Part shown: one piece after another, positions 25,508 to 33,931 of the stretch | Layout: each line of letters opens with the position of its first letter | How positions within the stretch are numbered: the stretch's first letter is position 1 | Source of the DNA: Pseudoalteromonas sp. T1lg88 | Lineage (GTDB): Bacteria > Pseudomonadota > Gammaproteobacteria > Enterobacterales > Alteromonadaceae | Length of the DNA: 64,000 bases | Direction of reading: 5' to 3' | NCBI RefSeq assembly: GCF_002964765.1 | Contig: NZ_PQCF01000032.1 | Coordinates: 620,001-684,000 of the forward strand | The notes under the pieces: generated by a model | What the model was told of the DNA's origin: nothing | Databases searched by the model: none | Seen by the model: only the letters and a program-made list of their open reading frames with translations | Program-made: the position numbers and the translations under genes

Positions 25508-27520
25508 TTAGAATGACAAGTTATCGAGGATCTCGTCATCAACCAGGTTTGCCAGGGTTACCTTAAGCTTAGGCGTACGGGCCATTTCACGCTTAATCGC
25601 AAAGTTGGCTTCTTCGTTACGGGCCCAGCTACGGCGCGCAATACCATTGTTTACATCGAACAACAGCATGGATTTCAAGCGACGCTCGGCACCTTCGCTG
25701 CCATCAAGCAGCATACCGAAACCACCGTTGGTTACTTCGCCCCAGCCTACACCGCCACCATTGTGGATAGAGACCCAGGTTGCGCCACGGAAACTGTCGC
25801 CGATCACGTTGTGAATCGCCATATCCGCGGTAAAACGGCTGCCATCATAGATGTTTGACGTTTCACGGAACGGTGAGTCGGTGCCGCTCACGTCATGGTG
25901 GTCACGACCTAGTACGACCGGGCCAATTTCACCGCGATTAATGGCATCGTTAAAGGCTTTAGCGATTTCCATACGACCTTGGGCGTCGGCGTACAGAATA
26001 CGCGCTTGTGAACCCACAACCAGTTTGTTTTGCTTGGCGTCTTTGATCCAGGTGATGTTGTCCTGCATCTGTTGCTGAATTTCTTCTGGCGACTCCGCCA
26101 TGATCTTGTTCAGAACATCGGCTGCAATGGCATCGGTTTTATCCAGATCTTCTGGCTTGCCTGAGGCACATACCCAACGGAATGGACCAAAGCCATAGTC
26201 AAAACACATAGGACCAAGAATATCCTGCACGTACGACGGATATTTAAAGTCGATGCCGTTCTCTGCCATCACATCGCCGCCGGCGCGTGAAGCTTCAAGT
26301 AAGAAGGCATTACCATAGTCAAAGAAATAAGTGCCACGGGCCGTGTGCTTGTTTACCGCATCGGCATGACGCTTCAAGGTCTCTTGTACCTTAACCTTGA
26401 ATACTTCTGGCTCTTCACGGATCAATCGGTTTGACTCTTCAAAAGAGATATCAACCGGGTAATAACCGCCCGACCAAGGGTTGTGCAGTGAGGTTTGGTC
26501 TGAACCCAGGTGAACAAAAATGTCCTCCTCGTAGAAGCTTTCCCACACATCTACAATGTTACCCACGTAGGCGATAGACACCACTTCTTCATTGGCTTGC
26601 GCCTCGCGTACACGCTTGATCAAGGCATCCATGTTGTCGATCAGCTCGTCAACCCAACCCTGCTGGTGGCGCTTAATAGCGGCCTTGGCGTTCACTTCGG
26701 CACACACAGTAATACAGTTGGCGATGTTCCCGGCTTTAGGCTGCGCACCACTCATGCCGCCCAGACCGGCGGTTAGGAAGATCTTACCTTGCGGGCTCTC
26801 ACCTTTCTCAAGCACCTTACGGAAGGCGTTCATCACCGTAATGGTGGTGCCGTGTACGATACCCTGGGGACCGATATACATAAATGAACCTGCGGTCATT
26901 TGCCCGTACTGAGTTACACCCAGGGCATTGAACTTCTCCCAGTCATCCGGCTTAGAGTAGTTCGGGATCATCATACCGTTAGTCACCACCACGCGCGGTG
27001 CATCTTCTGATGAAGGAAACAGTCCCATTGGGTGACCCGAGTAAATGTGCAAGGTTTGGTCTTTTTCCATCTCGCTCAGATACTTCATGGTTAACAAGTA
27101 CTGCGCCCAGTTTTGGAATACCGCACCGTTACCACCGTAAGTGATCAACTCCTCAGGGTGCTGAGCAACGGCTGGGTCAAGGTTGTTATCAACCATCAAC
27201 ATAATCGCTGCAGCCTGCTCGCATTTCGCCGGGTAGTCAGAGACCGAGCGCGCCTTCATGTCATAGTTAGGCTTAAAGCGGTACATGTAAATACGGCCAA
27301 ATTGCTTCAGTTCCTCAGCAAATTCAGCGGCAAGCTCCTGGTGCCATTCTTTAGGGAAATAACGCAAGGCGTTACGTACCGCCAGTTGCTTTTCCTCTGG
27401 GCTAAGAATGTCTTTACGCTTTGGCGCGCGGTTTACACCGGCCGGATATGGTTTAGGCTCAGGTAAAACGCTGGGAATACCTTGCTTGATTTGTTCTTGA
27501 AAATTCATTGTTGTTTCCAT
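25508..27520 (-). CDS. hutU: Urocanate hydratase, long (animal-like) form
   Basis: A 670-residue NAD-dependent urocanase, the second step of histidine degradation (urocanate to imidazolonepropionate). The classical bacterial enzyme has about 555 residues. This one carries the extended N-terminus and insertions of the long type, as in the vertebrate enzyme (EKQLAVRNALRYFPKEW and YMYRFKPNYDMKARSVSDYP). Conserved active-site blocks ITYGGNGAVFQNWAQ and FDYGFGPFRWVCASG are present. The ATG at 27520 has AAGGAGG ten bases upstream; a second ATG four codons in is possible. It lies 15 bp after hutH. Confidence 0.93.
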   Translation of the reverse strand: METTMNFQEQIKQGIPSVLPEPKPYPAGVNRAPKRKDILSPEEKQLAVRNALRYFPKEWHQELAAEFAEELKQFGRIYMYRFKPNYDMKARSVSDYPAKCEQAAAIMLMVDNNLDPAVAQHPEELITYGGNGAVFQNWAQYLLTMKYLSEMEKDQTLHIYSGHPMGLFPSSEDAPRVVVTNGMMIPNYSKPDDWEKFNALGVTQYGQMTAGSFMYIGPQGIVHGTTITVMNAFRKVLEKGESPQGKIFLTAGLGGMSGAQPKAGNIANCITVCAEVNAKAAIKRHQQGWVDELIDNMDALIKRVREAQANEEVVSIAYVGNIVDVWESFYEEDIFVHLGSDQTSLHNPWSGGYYPVDISFEESNRLIREEPEVFKVKVQETLKRHADAVNKHTARGTYFFDYGNAFLLEASRAGGDVMAENGIDFKYPSYVQDILGPMCFDYGFGPFRWVCASGKPEDLDKTDAIAADVLNKIMAESPEEIQQQMQDNITWIKDAKQNKLVVGSQARILYADAQGRMEIAKAFNDAINRGEIGPVVLGRDHHDVSGTDSPFRETSNIYDGSRFTADMAIHNVIGDSFRGATWVSIHNGGGVGWGEVTNGGFGMLLDGSEGAERRLKSMLLFDVNNGIARRSWARNEEANFAIKREMARTPKLKVTLANLVDDEILDNLSF

Positions 27521-27535
27521 AGCTAAAAGGCCTCC

Positions 27536-29029
27536 TTAGTTCACGCTAAACGCTTGTGCTTTTACTAGTGCGATCATGGCATCGATATCCGGCTTAAGTA
27601 GACGGTCTTCTTCAAGCTTGGCTACCTTCTCGCGAATAATGGCGAAGTTTTCTTCGATGATGTCAGAGCACTTGTTCGGACGACGGAATTCAATGGCCTG
27701 CGCCGCATACATCAATTCGATAGCAAAGATCTTTTCCAGGTTACCCAGGATTTGATTCAGTTTTCGACCTGAGATGCTGCCCATGGATACGTGATCTTCC
27801 TGACCCATAGAGGTAGGTACGCTGTCCGCTGATGGTGGGAAGCACAGTGATTTGTTCTCTGTTACTAGGGCCGCAGTGGCATACTGAGGGATCATCATGC
27901 CCGAGTTAAGGCCACCTGAAGTGGTCAATAAACGCGGCAGACCGTGCAGGCCTTCAAGCATTAGGTAACAACGGCGGTCGGAGATATTGCCAAGCTCGGC
28001 AGCAGCAATCGACGCATAATCCAATACCATGGCCAGAGGCTGACCGTGGAAGCTGCCGCCAGAAATCGCTTCTTCTGCGCTGATCACGATTGGGTTATCG
28101 GTCACCGAGTTCATCTCGATTTCTACCAGCTCTTTAAGGTGGTTAAAGGCGTTACGTGATGCGCCGTGTACCTGCGGGATACAACGCAGCGAGTAAGGGT
28201 CTTGTACGCGATCGCAGTCAGTGTGTGCAGCCATGTTTTGTGAGCCGTTGAAGAACATACGCATACGCTTAGCGACTTCGATGTTGCCTTCAAACGGACG
28301 AGTTGCATGCAGCTCTTCTCTAAAGGGTGAGCCACTGCCCTGCATGCCTTCGATGCTCATGGCACCGGCTAAATCTGCTAGATCAAGGAGGTAACGCATC
28401 TTGGTCAGCGCCGTGATACCGTGTGACAGAATAAACTGGGTACCATTGATAAGAGCCAGACCTTCTTTGGCGTGCAGCTCAAGCGGCGCTAGGCCATTGG
28501 CTTCAAGTAAATGGGCCGCAGCTACGGGTTTGCCGTCTTGCCAGAATTCACCTTCGCCAATAAGTGGCAAGAATAAGTGTGAAAGCGGTGCCAGATCACC
28601 CGATGCACCGACCGAGCCCTGCTCTGGTACCACAGGAATAAGGTCAAGCTCTAGGAAGGCCAACATGCGCTCTACCACTTCCAGGCGAATACCCGAGAAG
28701 CCTTGGCTTAGGGCGTGCACCTTAGTGATCAGCATCAATTTAGAAATTGATTTAGCGATAGGCTCACCCACACCTACGGCATGAGTGATCAAAAGGTTCT
28801 TTTGTAAAAGATGGGTTTCTTCTGGTGAGATTTGCGTATCGCACAAAGGGCCAAAGCCGGTGTTGATACCGTAAACGGCCTTATCTGAAGCGGCCATCAC
28901 GTCGACATTCTGACGGCTTTTATTAATTTTATCTAAGGCTTCCTGGCAAAGCTCGGCTTTAATGCTGCCATCGGCGATGCCGTTAACAGTATCAAGATTT
29001 AGCTGGTCTACACCATATCTAAACGTCAT
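27536..29029 (-). CDS. hutH: Histidine ammonia-lyase
   Basis: A 497-residue ammonia-lyase that converts histidine to urocanate. The MIO prosthetic group forms from Ala142-Ser143-Gly144 in GSVGASGDLAPLSH. Other family blocks present are YGINTGFGPL at about 53-62 and SVPTSMGQEDHVSMG. It is the first gene of the hutHU operon. hutI and hutG are not in this window. The promoter must lie in the 162-bp gap shared with the divergent LysR gene. Confidence 0.96.
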   Translation of the reverse strand: MTFRYGVDQLNLDTVNGIADGSIKAELCQEALDKINKSRQNVDVMAASDKAVYGINTGFGPLCDTQISPEETHLLQKNLLITHAVGVGEPIAKSISKLMLITKVHALSQGFSGIRLEVVERMLAFLELDLIPVVPEQGSVGASGDLAPLSHLFLPLIGEGEFWQDGKPVAAAHLLEANGLAPLELHAKEGLALINGTQFILSHGITALTKMRYLLDLADLAGAMSIEGMQGSGSPFREELHATRPFEGNIEVAKRMRMFFNGSQNMAAHTDCDRVQDPYSLRCIPQVHGASRNAFNHLKELVEIEMNSVTDNPIVISAEEAISGGSFHGQPLAMVLDYASIAAAELGNISDRRCYLMLEGLHGLPRLLTTSGGLNSGMMIPQYATAALVTENKSLCFPPSADSVPTSMGQEDHVSMGSISGRKLNQILGNLEKIFAIELMYAAQAIEFRRPNKCSDIIEENFAIIREKVAKLEEDRLLKPDIDAMIALVKAQAFSVN

Positions 29030-29191
29030 CTTATTCTCCTAACTTGTTGTCTGTGCGAAGCAATACTTGCTTAATTAAACCATGCTAACTTGCCAGAGAT
29101 GTTTTATAAATACATAATATTCGTAATTCATTCCGGTTTTATCGAACTAAACTTATCTAATTAAACATCCTTCTCGAATTAAGGGGATCAA

Positions 29192-30085
29192 GTGCAAGTC
29201 CATGACGTAGACCTACGCTTACTGCGTATCTTTGTGGCCATCGTTGAGTGCGGCGGTTTGGCGGCGGCGGAGTCGCGCCTGAGCATCGGCCGCTCCACCA
29301 TAAGTTCACATTTATCGGACTTAGAGGTACGCCTGGGCATTAAACTCTGTAAACGCGGGCGCAGCGGTTTCGAGCTTACCGAGCCCGGGCGCATCACCTA
29401 TCAGGCCTCTTTGGAGCTGTTACAGCAATGCGAGGCCTTTGCCAGCACGGTCGCGACCTCAAAAAATGAATTATCCGGTCGGGTTAGTCTGGCGATCATA
29501 GATACCCTGGTCAGCGACCCCCGTTGCGCCGTTGCACATGTTATTGCCGAGCTTAAGGAGCGAGGCAGCAACGTTCAGTTCGATATTAATGTGTGTGAGG
29601 CGCGGGAAGTTGAAACCTCTGTAGTCAATGGCCGGGCGCTGGTGGGCATAGGCGTCAGTCGCCATCATTTAAGGGGCCTTGATTATTACCCGCTTCATGA
29701 TGAAACCAACTACTTGTATTGTGCGGCGGGCCATCCCCTGTTCGACTGTGACCCCTCCGCCGTGAGTGATCTGTTAGCCGATGCGGAAGTGATCACCAGT
29801 AACTATATGCGTGATCGGGAAAGCCGCAACGATGGTTTAAATTATCAAAACAGTGCCATCGCCTACCATGATGAAGGCATCGCCCATTTAATTTTATCCG
29901 GGAAGTTTATCGGCTATCTGCCCGAGCATTATGCCCGGCATTGGGTTGATAAGGGGGTGTTTAAAGCCATCGAGCCCGAAGTGTATCGCTACACCATACC
30001 GGTAGTTTTGATCACTTCTAAAAATAACTCAGCCTCGCCACTGGCGCAGGCATTGATAGAAGAAATGAAGCGCTGCCACCTGTAG
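29192..30085 (+). CDS. LysR-family transcriptional regulator, probably of hutHU
   Basis: A 297-residue LysR-type regulator with an N-terminal winged helix (residues 5-65, including AAAESRLSIGRSTISSHLSDL) and a C-terminal effector-binding domain. The start is GTG at 29192 with AAGGGG six bases upstream. It is divergent from hutH with a shared 162-bp AT-rich promoter region, the classic arrangement for a LysR regulator and its target. A histidine or urocanate effector is inferred. Proteobacterial hut genes are more often controlled by the GntR-type HutC. Confidence 0.85.
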   Translation: MQVHDVDLRLLRIFVAIVECGGLAAAESRLSIGRSTISSHLSDLEVRLGIKLCKRGRSGFELTEPGRITYQASLELLQQCEAFASTVATSKNELSGRVSLAIIDTLVSDPRCAVAHVIAELKERGSNVQFDINVCEAREVETSVVNGRALVGIGVSRHHLRGLDYYPLHDETNYLYCAAGHPLFDCDPSAVSDLLADAEVITSNYMRDRESRNDGLNYQNSAIAYHDEGIAHLILSGKFIGYLPEHYARHWVDKGVFKAIEPEVYRYTIPVVLITSKNNSASPLAQALIEEMKRCHL

Positions 30086-30148
30086 GTCGGGATTTTATCC
30101 CGACAAAAAACACATATTCTCATTTTGTCGGCCTGAAGGCCGACCTAC
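30082..30148. repeat. REP-like palindromic repeat overlapping the LysR stop codon
   Basis: Outer inverted repeats GTAGGTCGG (30082-30090) and CCGACCTAC (30140-30148). Inside are two hairpins, GGTCGGGATTTTATCCCGAC and GTCGGCCTGAAGGCCGAC, and a further CGACCTAC follows at 30153-30160. The TAG stop of the regulator lies in the first arm. It resembles short intergenic repeats (REP/BIME type) of gammaproteobacteria. Confidence 0.6.
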
Positions 30149-30158
30149 AAATCGACCT

Positions 30159-30187
30159 ACAAAAAACCCGCCAAGAGGCGGGTTTTT
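30159..30187. terminator. Bidirectional terminator between the LysR gene and sucD
   Basis: AAAAAACCCGCC pairs with GGCGGGTTTTT around a short AAGA loop. T runs occur on both strands, so it can end transcription of the regulator (plus) and of sucCD (minus). Confidence 0.85.
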
Positions 30188-30205
30188 CTTAAGCGTTATG
30201 CGAGA

Positions 30206-31078
30206 TTACCAACCGGTTTTCTCTTTAAGCGCTTTACCGATATCAGCAAGTGAACGTACAGTTTGTACGCCAGCTGCTTCAAGGGCTGCGAACTTCTCGT
30301 CAGCAGTACCTTTACCACCGGCGATGATGGCACCAGCGTGGCCCATACGCTTACCCGGAGGAGCAGTAACACCAGCGATGTAAGATACTACAGGCTTAGT
30401 GACGTTTTCTTTGATGTACGCCGCCGCTTCTTCTTCAGCTGTACCGCCGATCTCACCGATCATTACGATAGCTTCAGTTTGCGGATCTTTCTCGAACATC
30501 TCTAGTACGTCGATGAAGTTAGTACCAGGAATTGGGTCACCACCGATACCTACACAGGTAGACTGACCGAAGCCAGCGTCAGTAGTTTGCTTAACCGCTT
30601 CGTAAGTAAGAGTACCAGAACGAGATACGATACCTACTTTACCAGGCTTGTGAATGTGACCAGGCATGATACCGATCTTAGTTTCACCCGGAGTGATAAC
30701 ACCTGGGCAGTTAGGACCGATCATGCGAACGCCAGTTTGGTCAAGCTTAACTTTAACGTCAACCATGTCTAGCGTTGGGATACCTTCAGTGATACAAACG
30801 ATAAGCTCGATGCCAGCATCGATAGCTTCAAGGATTGCATCTTTACAGAAAGGTGCTGGTACGTAGATTACTGATGCAGTTGCGCCAGTTGCTTCTACTG
30901 CGTCACGTACTGTGTTGAACACAGGTAGACCAAGGTGAGTTTGACCGCCTTTACCAGGTGATACACCACCTACCATCTGCGTGCCGTACTCAAGTGCTTG
31001 CTCAGAGTGGAAAGTACCCTGACCACCAGTGAAACCTTGGCAGATTACTTTAGTGTCTTTATTAATTAGTACAGACAT
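30206..31078 (-). CDS. sucD: Succinyl-CoA synthetase alpha subunit
   Basis: A 290-residue CoA-binding subunit of succinate-CoA ligase (TCA cycle, substrate-level phosphorylation). The phosphorylated His247 is in [13 protein letters not shown], and the N-terminal CoA-binding block [17 protein letters not shown] is intact. Its ATG overlaps the sucC stop (TAATG). Base use is more AT-biased at third positions than in the liu genes, as also in sucC. Confidence 0.97.
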   Translation of the reverse strand: MSVLINKDTKVICQGFTGGQGTFHSEQALEYGTQMVGGVSPGKGGQTHLGLPVFNTVRDAVEATGATASVIYVPAPFCKDAILEAIDAGIELIVCITEGIPTLDMVDVKVKLDQTGVRMIGPNCPGVITPGETKIGIMPGHIHKPGKVGIVSRSGTLTYEAVKQTTDAGFGQSTCVGIGGDPIPGTNFIDVLEMFEKDPQTEAIVMIGEIGGTAEEEAAAYIKENVTKPVVSYIAGVTAPPGKRMGHAGAIIAGGKGTADEKFAALEAAGVQTVRSLADIGKALKEKTGW

Positions 31079-32244
31079 TATTTGCCCTCCGCAGCAGCAA
31101 CAACTTTTTCAGCAGCGTCTGTTAGAGATTCTGCAGCAATGATGTCTAGACCTGAGTTCGCAAGAACGTCACGACCTAGTTCAGCATTAGTACCTTCAAG
31201 ACGTACAACTACAGGAACGTTTACGCCAACTTCTTTAACTGCACCGATGATGCCTTCTGCGATCATGTCACAACGTACAATACCGCCGAAGATGTTAACT
31301 AGAACAGCTTTAACGTTGTCGTCAGAAAGGATGATCTTAAACGCTTCAGCTACACGCTCTTTAGTCGCGCCGCCACCAACGTCTAGGAAGTTAGCTGGCT
31401 TACCGCCGTGTAGGTTTACGATGTCCATAGTACCCATTGCTAGGCCTGCACCGTTAACCATACAACCTACGTTACCGTCTAGTGCAACATAGTTAAGTTC
31501 CCACTGTGCAGCGTGAGCTTCACGCTCGTCTTCTTGCGAAGGATCGTGCATAGCGCGGATTTTAGGCTGACGGTACAACGCGTTACCATCAACACCGATT
31601 TTACCGTCTAGACAGTGAAGGTTACCTTCTTCTGTGATTACTAGAGGGTTGATTTCAAGTAGAGCGAAATCGAAATCGTTGAACATGTTCGCAAGACCCA
31701 TGAAGATCTTAACGAATTGCTTCATTTGTGTTGGGTTAAGACCCAATTTGAAGCCTAGTTCACGAGCTTGGTAAGCTTGAGGACCAACTAGAGGATCGAT
31801 CTCAGCTTTGTGAATTAGTTCAGGCGTTTCTTCTGCAACTTGTTCGATTTCAACACCGCCTTCGGTTGACGCCATGAAAACAACTTTACGTGAAGCGCGG
31901 TCGACAACAGCACCAAGGTAGAGTTCGTTAGCAATGTCTGTGCAGCTTTCTACAAGGATCTTAGCAACTGGCTGACCGTTTTCGTCAGTTTGATAAGTTA
32001 CTAGGTTTTTACCTAACCAGTTTTGAGCGAAATCTTTGATCTCTTGTTTGCTGTCAGCAAGTTTTACACCGCCCGCTTTACCGCGGCCACCGGCGTGAAC
32101 CTGACATTTAACAACCCATTTGTCACCACCGATTTTATCAGCAGCTTCAGCAGCTTCTTGAGGCGTGTCACATGCGTAGCCTTCAGAAACTGGTAAACCA
32201 TATTCGGCAAAAAGTTGTTTTGCCTGATACTCATGCAAATTCAT
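31078..32244 (-). CDS. sucC: Succinyl-CoA synthetase beta subunit (ADP-forming)
   Basis: A 388-residue ATP-grasp subunit of succinate-CoA ligase with typical start [19 protein letters not shown], nucleotide-binding [17 protein letters not shown] and C-terminal [17 protein letters not shown]. Translationally coupled to sucD. It is separated from sucB by 180 bp containing a terminator and a promoter candidate, so sucCD can be transcribed independently of sucAB. Confidence 0.97.
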   Translation of the reverse strand: MNLHEYQAKQLFAEYGLPVSEGYACDTPQEAAEAADKIGGDKWVVKCQVHAGGRGKAGGVKLADSKQEIKDFAQNWLGKNLVTYQTDENGQPVAKILVESCTDIANELYLGAVVDRASRKVVFMASTEGGVEIEQVAEETPELIHKAEIDPLVGPQAYQARELGFKLGLNPTQMKQFVKIFMGLANMFNDFDFALLEINPLVITEEGNLHCLDGKIGVDGNALYRQPKIRAMHDPSQEDEREAHAAQWELNYVALDGNVGCMVNGAGLAMGTMDIVNLHGGKPANFLDVGGGATKERVAEAFKIILSDDNVKAVLVNIFGGIVRCDMIAEGIIGAVKEVGVNVPVVVRLEGTNAELGRDVLANSGLDIIAAESLTDAAEKVVAAAEGK

Positions 32245-32321
32245 GATGCTTTATCCAATTTTTTGTACTAAAAGAGCTGAATAAATATGCAATTTATTCA
32301 ACCATCCCAAATTGCGCACCT

Positions 32322-32350
32322 AGTATAGTTCTCATGGCAATGCTTGAAAA
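32322..32350 (-). promoter_or_regulatory. Candidate sigma-70 promoter of sucCD
   Basis: On the minus strand TTTTCA, a 17-bp spacer and TATACT lie between the sucB terminator and the sucC start, with about 80 bp of 5' leader. The match to -10 is good and to -35 moderate. Confidence 0.5.
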
Positions 32351-32370
32351 CCCTAGTACGACTAAAGGTG

Positions 32371-32402
32371 GCAAAAAAAAGCTGCGACAAGGGTCGCAGC
32401 TT
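32371..32402 (-). terminator. Terminator after sucB
   Basis: The minus strand reads AAGCTGCGACC, a short loop, GTCGCAGCTT and then a run of T, 23 bp after the sucB stop. Strong rho-independent terminator separating sucAB from sucCD. Confidence 0.9.
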
Positions 32403-32424
32403 AATTTATATGCAATTTTGACGC

Positions 32425-33921
32425 TTATACGTCTAATAGAAGACGTGTAGGATCTTCTAACATCTCTTTGATGGTTACCAAGAAGCCTACCGACTCTTTA
32501 CCATCGATTTGACGGTGGTCATACGATAGTGCTAGGTACATCATAGGTAGGATCTCTACCTTACCGTTAACCGCCATAGGACGGTCTTGGATCTTGTGCA
32601 TGCCTAGGATTGAAGACTGCGGCAAGTTGATGATAGGCGTAGAAAGGAGTGAACCGAATACACCACCGTTAGTGATGGTGAAGTTACCACCTGTCATATC
32701 TTCAACAGTTAGTTTGCCATCGCGGCCTTTGATCGCTAGATCTTTGATGCCTTTTTCGATTTCAGCAAGAGACAGCTTGTCACAGTCACGAAGAACCGGA
32801 GTCACTAGACCACGCGGAGTCGATACCGCGATGCTGATGTCGAAGTAGTTGTGGTAAACGATATCATCGCCGTCGATTGACGCGTTTACTTCTGGGAAGC
32901 GCTTAAGTGCTTCAACAACTGCTTTCACGTAGAAAGACATGAAACCTAGACGGGTACCGTGACGCTTCTCGAATACTTCTTGGTATTGCTTACGAAGATC
33001 CATGATTGGCTTCATGTTTACTTCGTTGAAGGTAGTCAACATGGCTGTTGAGTTCTTCGCTTCAAGTAGACGATTAGCAATGGTCTTACGTAGACGTGTC
33101 ATAGGAACACGTTTTTGCGTACGGTTGCCAACAGGAGCAGGCGCAGCAGCGGCTGTGCTTTCTTGCTTAGCAGGCGCGCTCTTGATGAAGGCATCAACGT
33201 CTTCTTTAGTTACGCGACCATTTTTGCCAGAACCCTTGATTTGCGAAGCATCCAGGCCTTTCTCGGCAATTAGGCGGCGTACAGAAGGCGTTAGCGCATC
33301 GGCAGCGCTGTCGTCACTTGACGCTTCAGCAGCAGGAGCTGCGGCGGCTGGTGCAGCACCGGCTGTGGCGCCAGCGATTAGCTTACCAATTACTTGCTCA
33401 CCAAGTACTGTGTCGCCTTCGCCATGGATGTGCTCACCCATTACGCCATCTTCAGGTGCTACCACCTCAAGAACAACTTTGTCAGTTTCGATATCAACCA
33501 GGTTTTGGTCGCGGCTTACCGCTTCACCAGGTTGTACGTGCCATGTTGCGATTGTTGCATCAGCAACAGATTCTGGAAGTACAGGAACTTTAATATCCAC
33601 TTCTTTACCTTCTTGTGCGCCAGCAGCGGCTGGAGCGGCTTTGTCTTCAGATGGAGCTGGTGCAGCACCAGCGTCAGCGGCATCAGCTTCACCGATAATG
33701 GCAATTACCTGCTCGGCCAGCACTGTTGCGCCTTCTTGTTCTTTGATTTCAGTGATCACACCATCAGCAGGTGCAACAACTTCTAAAACAACCTTGTCGG
33801 TTTCGATGTCAACCAGGTTTTGATCGCGACTTACTTTGTCGCCAACACTCACGTGCCACGTTGCGACCGAAGCGTCAGCAACTGACTCAGGAAGAACAGG
33901 AACCTTGATTTCTGTGGTCAT
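32425..33921 (-). CDS. sucB: 2-oxoglutarate dehydrogenase E2 (dihydrolipoyl succinyltransferase) with two lipoyl domains
   Basis: A 498-residue E2 core. It has two tandem lipoyl domains, with lipoylated Lys43 and Lys148, each in the identical motif [17 protein letters not shown]. An Ala/Pro-rich linker (about 185-205) and a peripheral subunit-binding domain (about 210-247) follow. The catalytic domain has His469 and Asp473 in SYDHRQIDG. The common enterobacterial SucB has one lipoyl domain and about 405 residues, so this is a longer variant. The two lipoyl regions remain near-identical over about 48 bp of DNA at 33473-33520 and 33786-33833, 313 bp apart, suggesting recent or homogenised duplication. 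10 bp downstream of sucA. Confidence 0.95.
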   Translation of the reverse strand: MTTEIKVPVLPESVADASVATWHVSVGDKVSRDQNLVDIETDKVVLEVVAPADGVITEIKEQEGATVLAEQVIAIIGEADAADAGAAPAPSEDKAAPAAAGAQEGKEVDIKVPVLPESVADATIATWHVQPGEAVSRDQNLVDIETDKVVLEVVAPEDGVMGEHIHGEGDTVLGEQVIGKLIAGATAGAAPAAAAPAAEASSDDSAADALTPSVRRLIAEKGLDASQIKGSGKNGRVTKEDVDAFIKSAPAKQESTAAAAPAPVGNRTQKRVPMTRLRKTIANRLLEAKNSTAMLTTFNEVNMKPIMDLRKQYQEVFEKRHGTRLGFMSFYVKAVVEALKRFPEVNASIDGDDIVYHNYFDISIAVSTPRGLVTPVLRDCDKLSLAEIEKGIKDLAIKGRDGKLTVEDMTGGNFTITNGGVFGSLLSTPIINLPQSSILGMHKIQDRPMAVNGKVEILPMMYLALSYDHRQIDGKESVGFLVTIKEMLEDPTRLLLDV

Positions 33922-33931
33922 CTCTTATCCC

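Noticed and set aside
33002-33823. Long plus-strand reading frame (273 codons) opposite sucB
   Set aside because: Mirror of the Ala/Pro-rich and repeated lipoyl coding sequence of sucB; low-complexity product, no family features.
33473-33833. Pair of near-identical 48-bp sequences, considered as repeat array
   Set aside because: They are the coding sequence of the two lipoyl domains of SucB, not an independent repeat or CRISPR.
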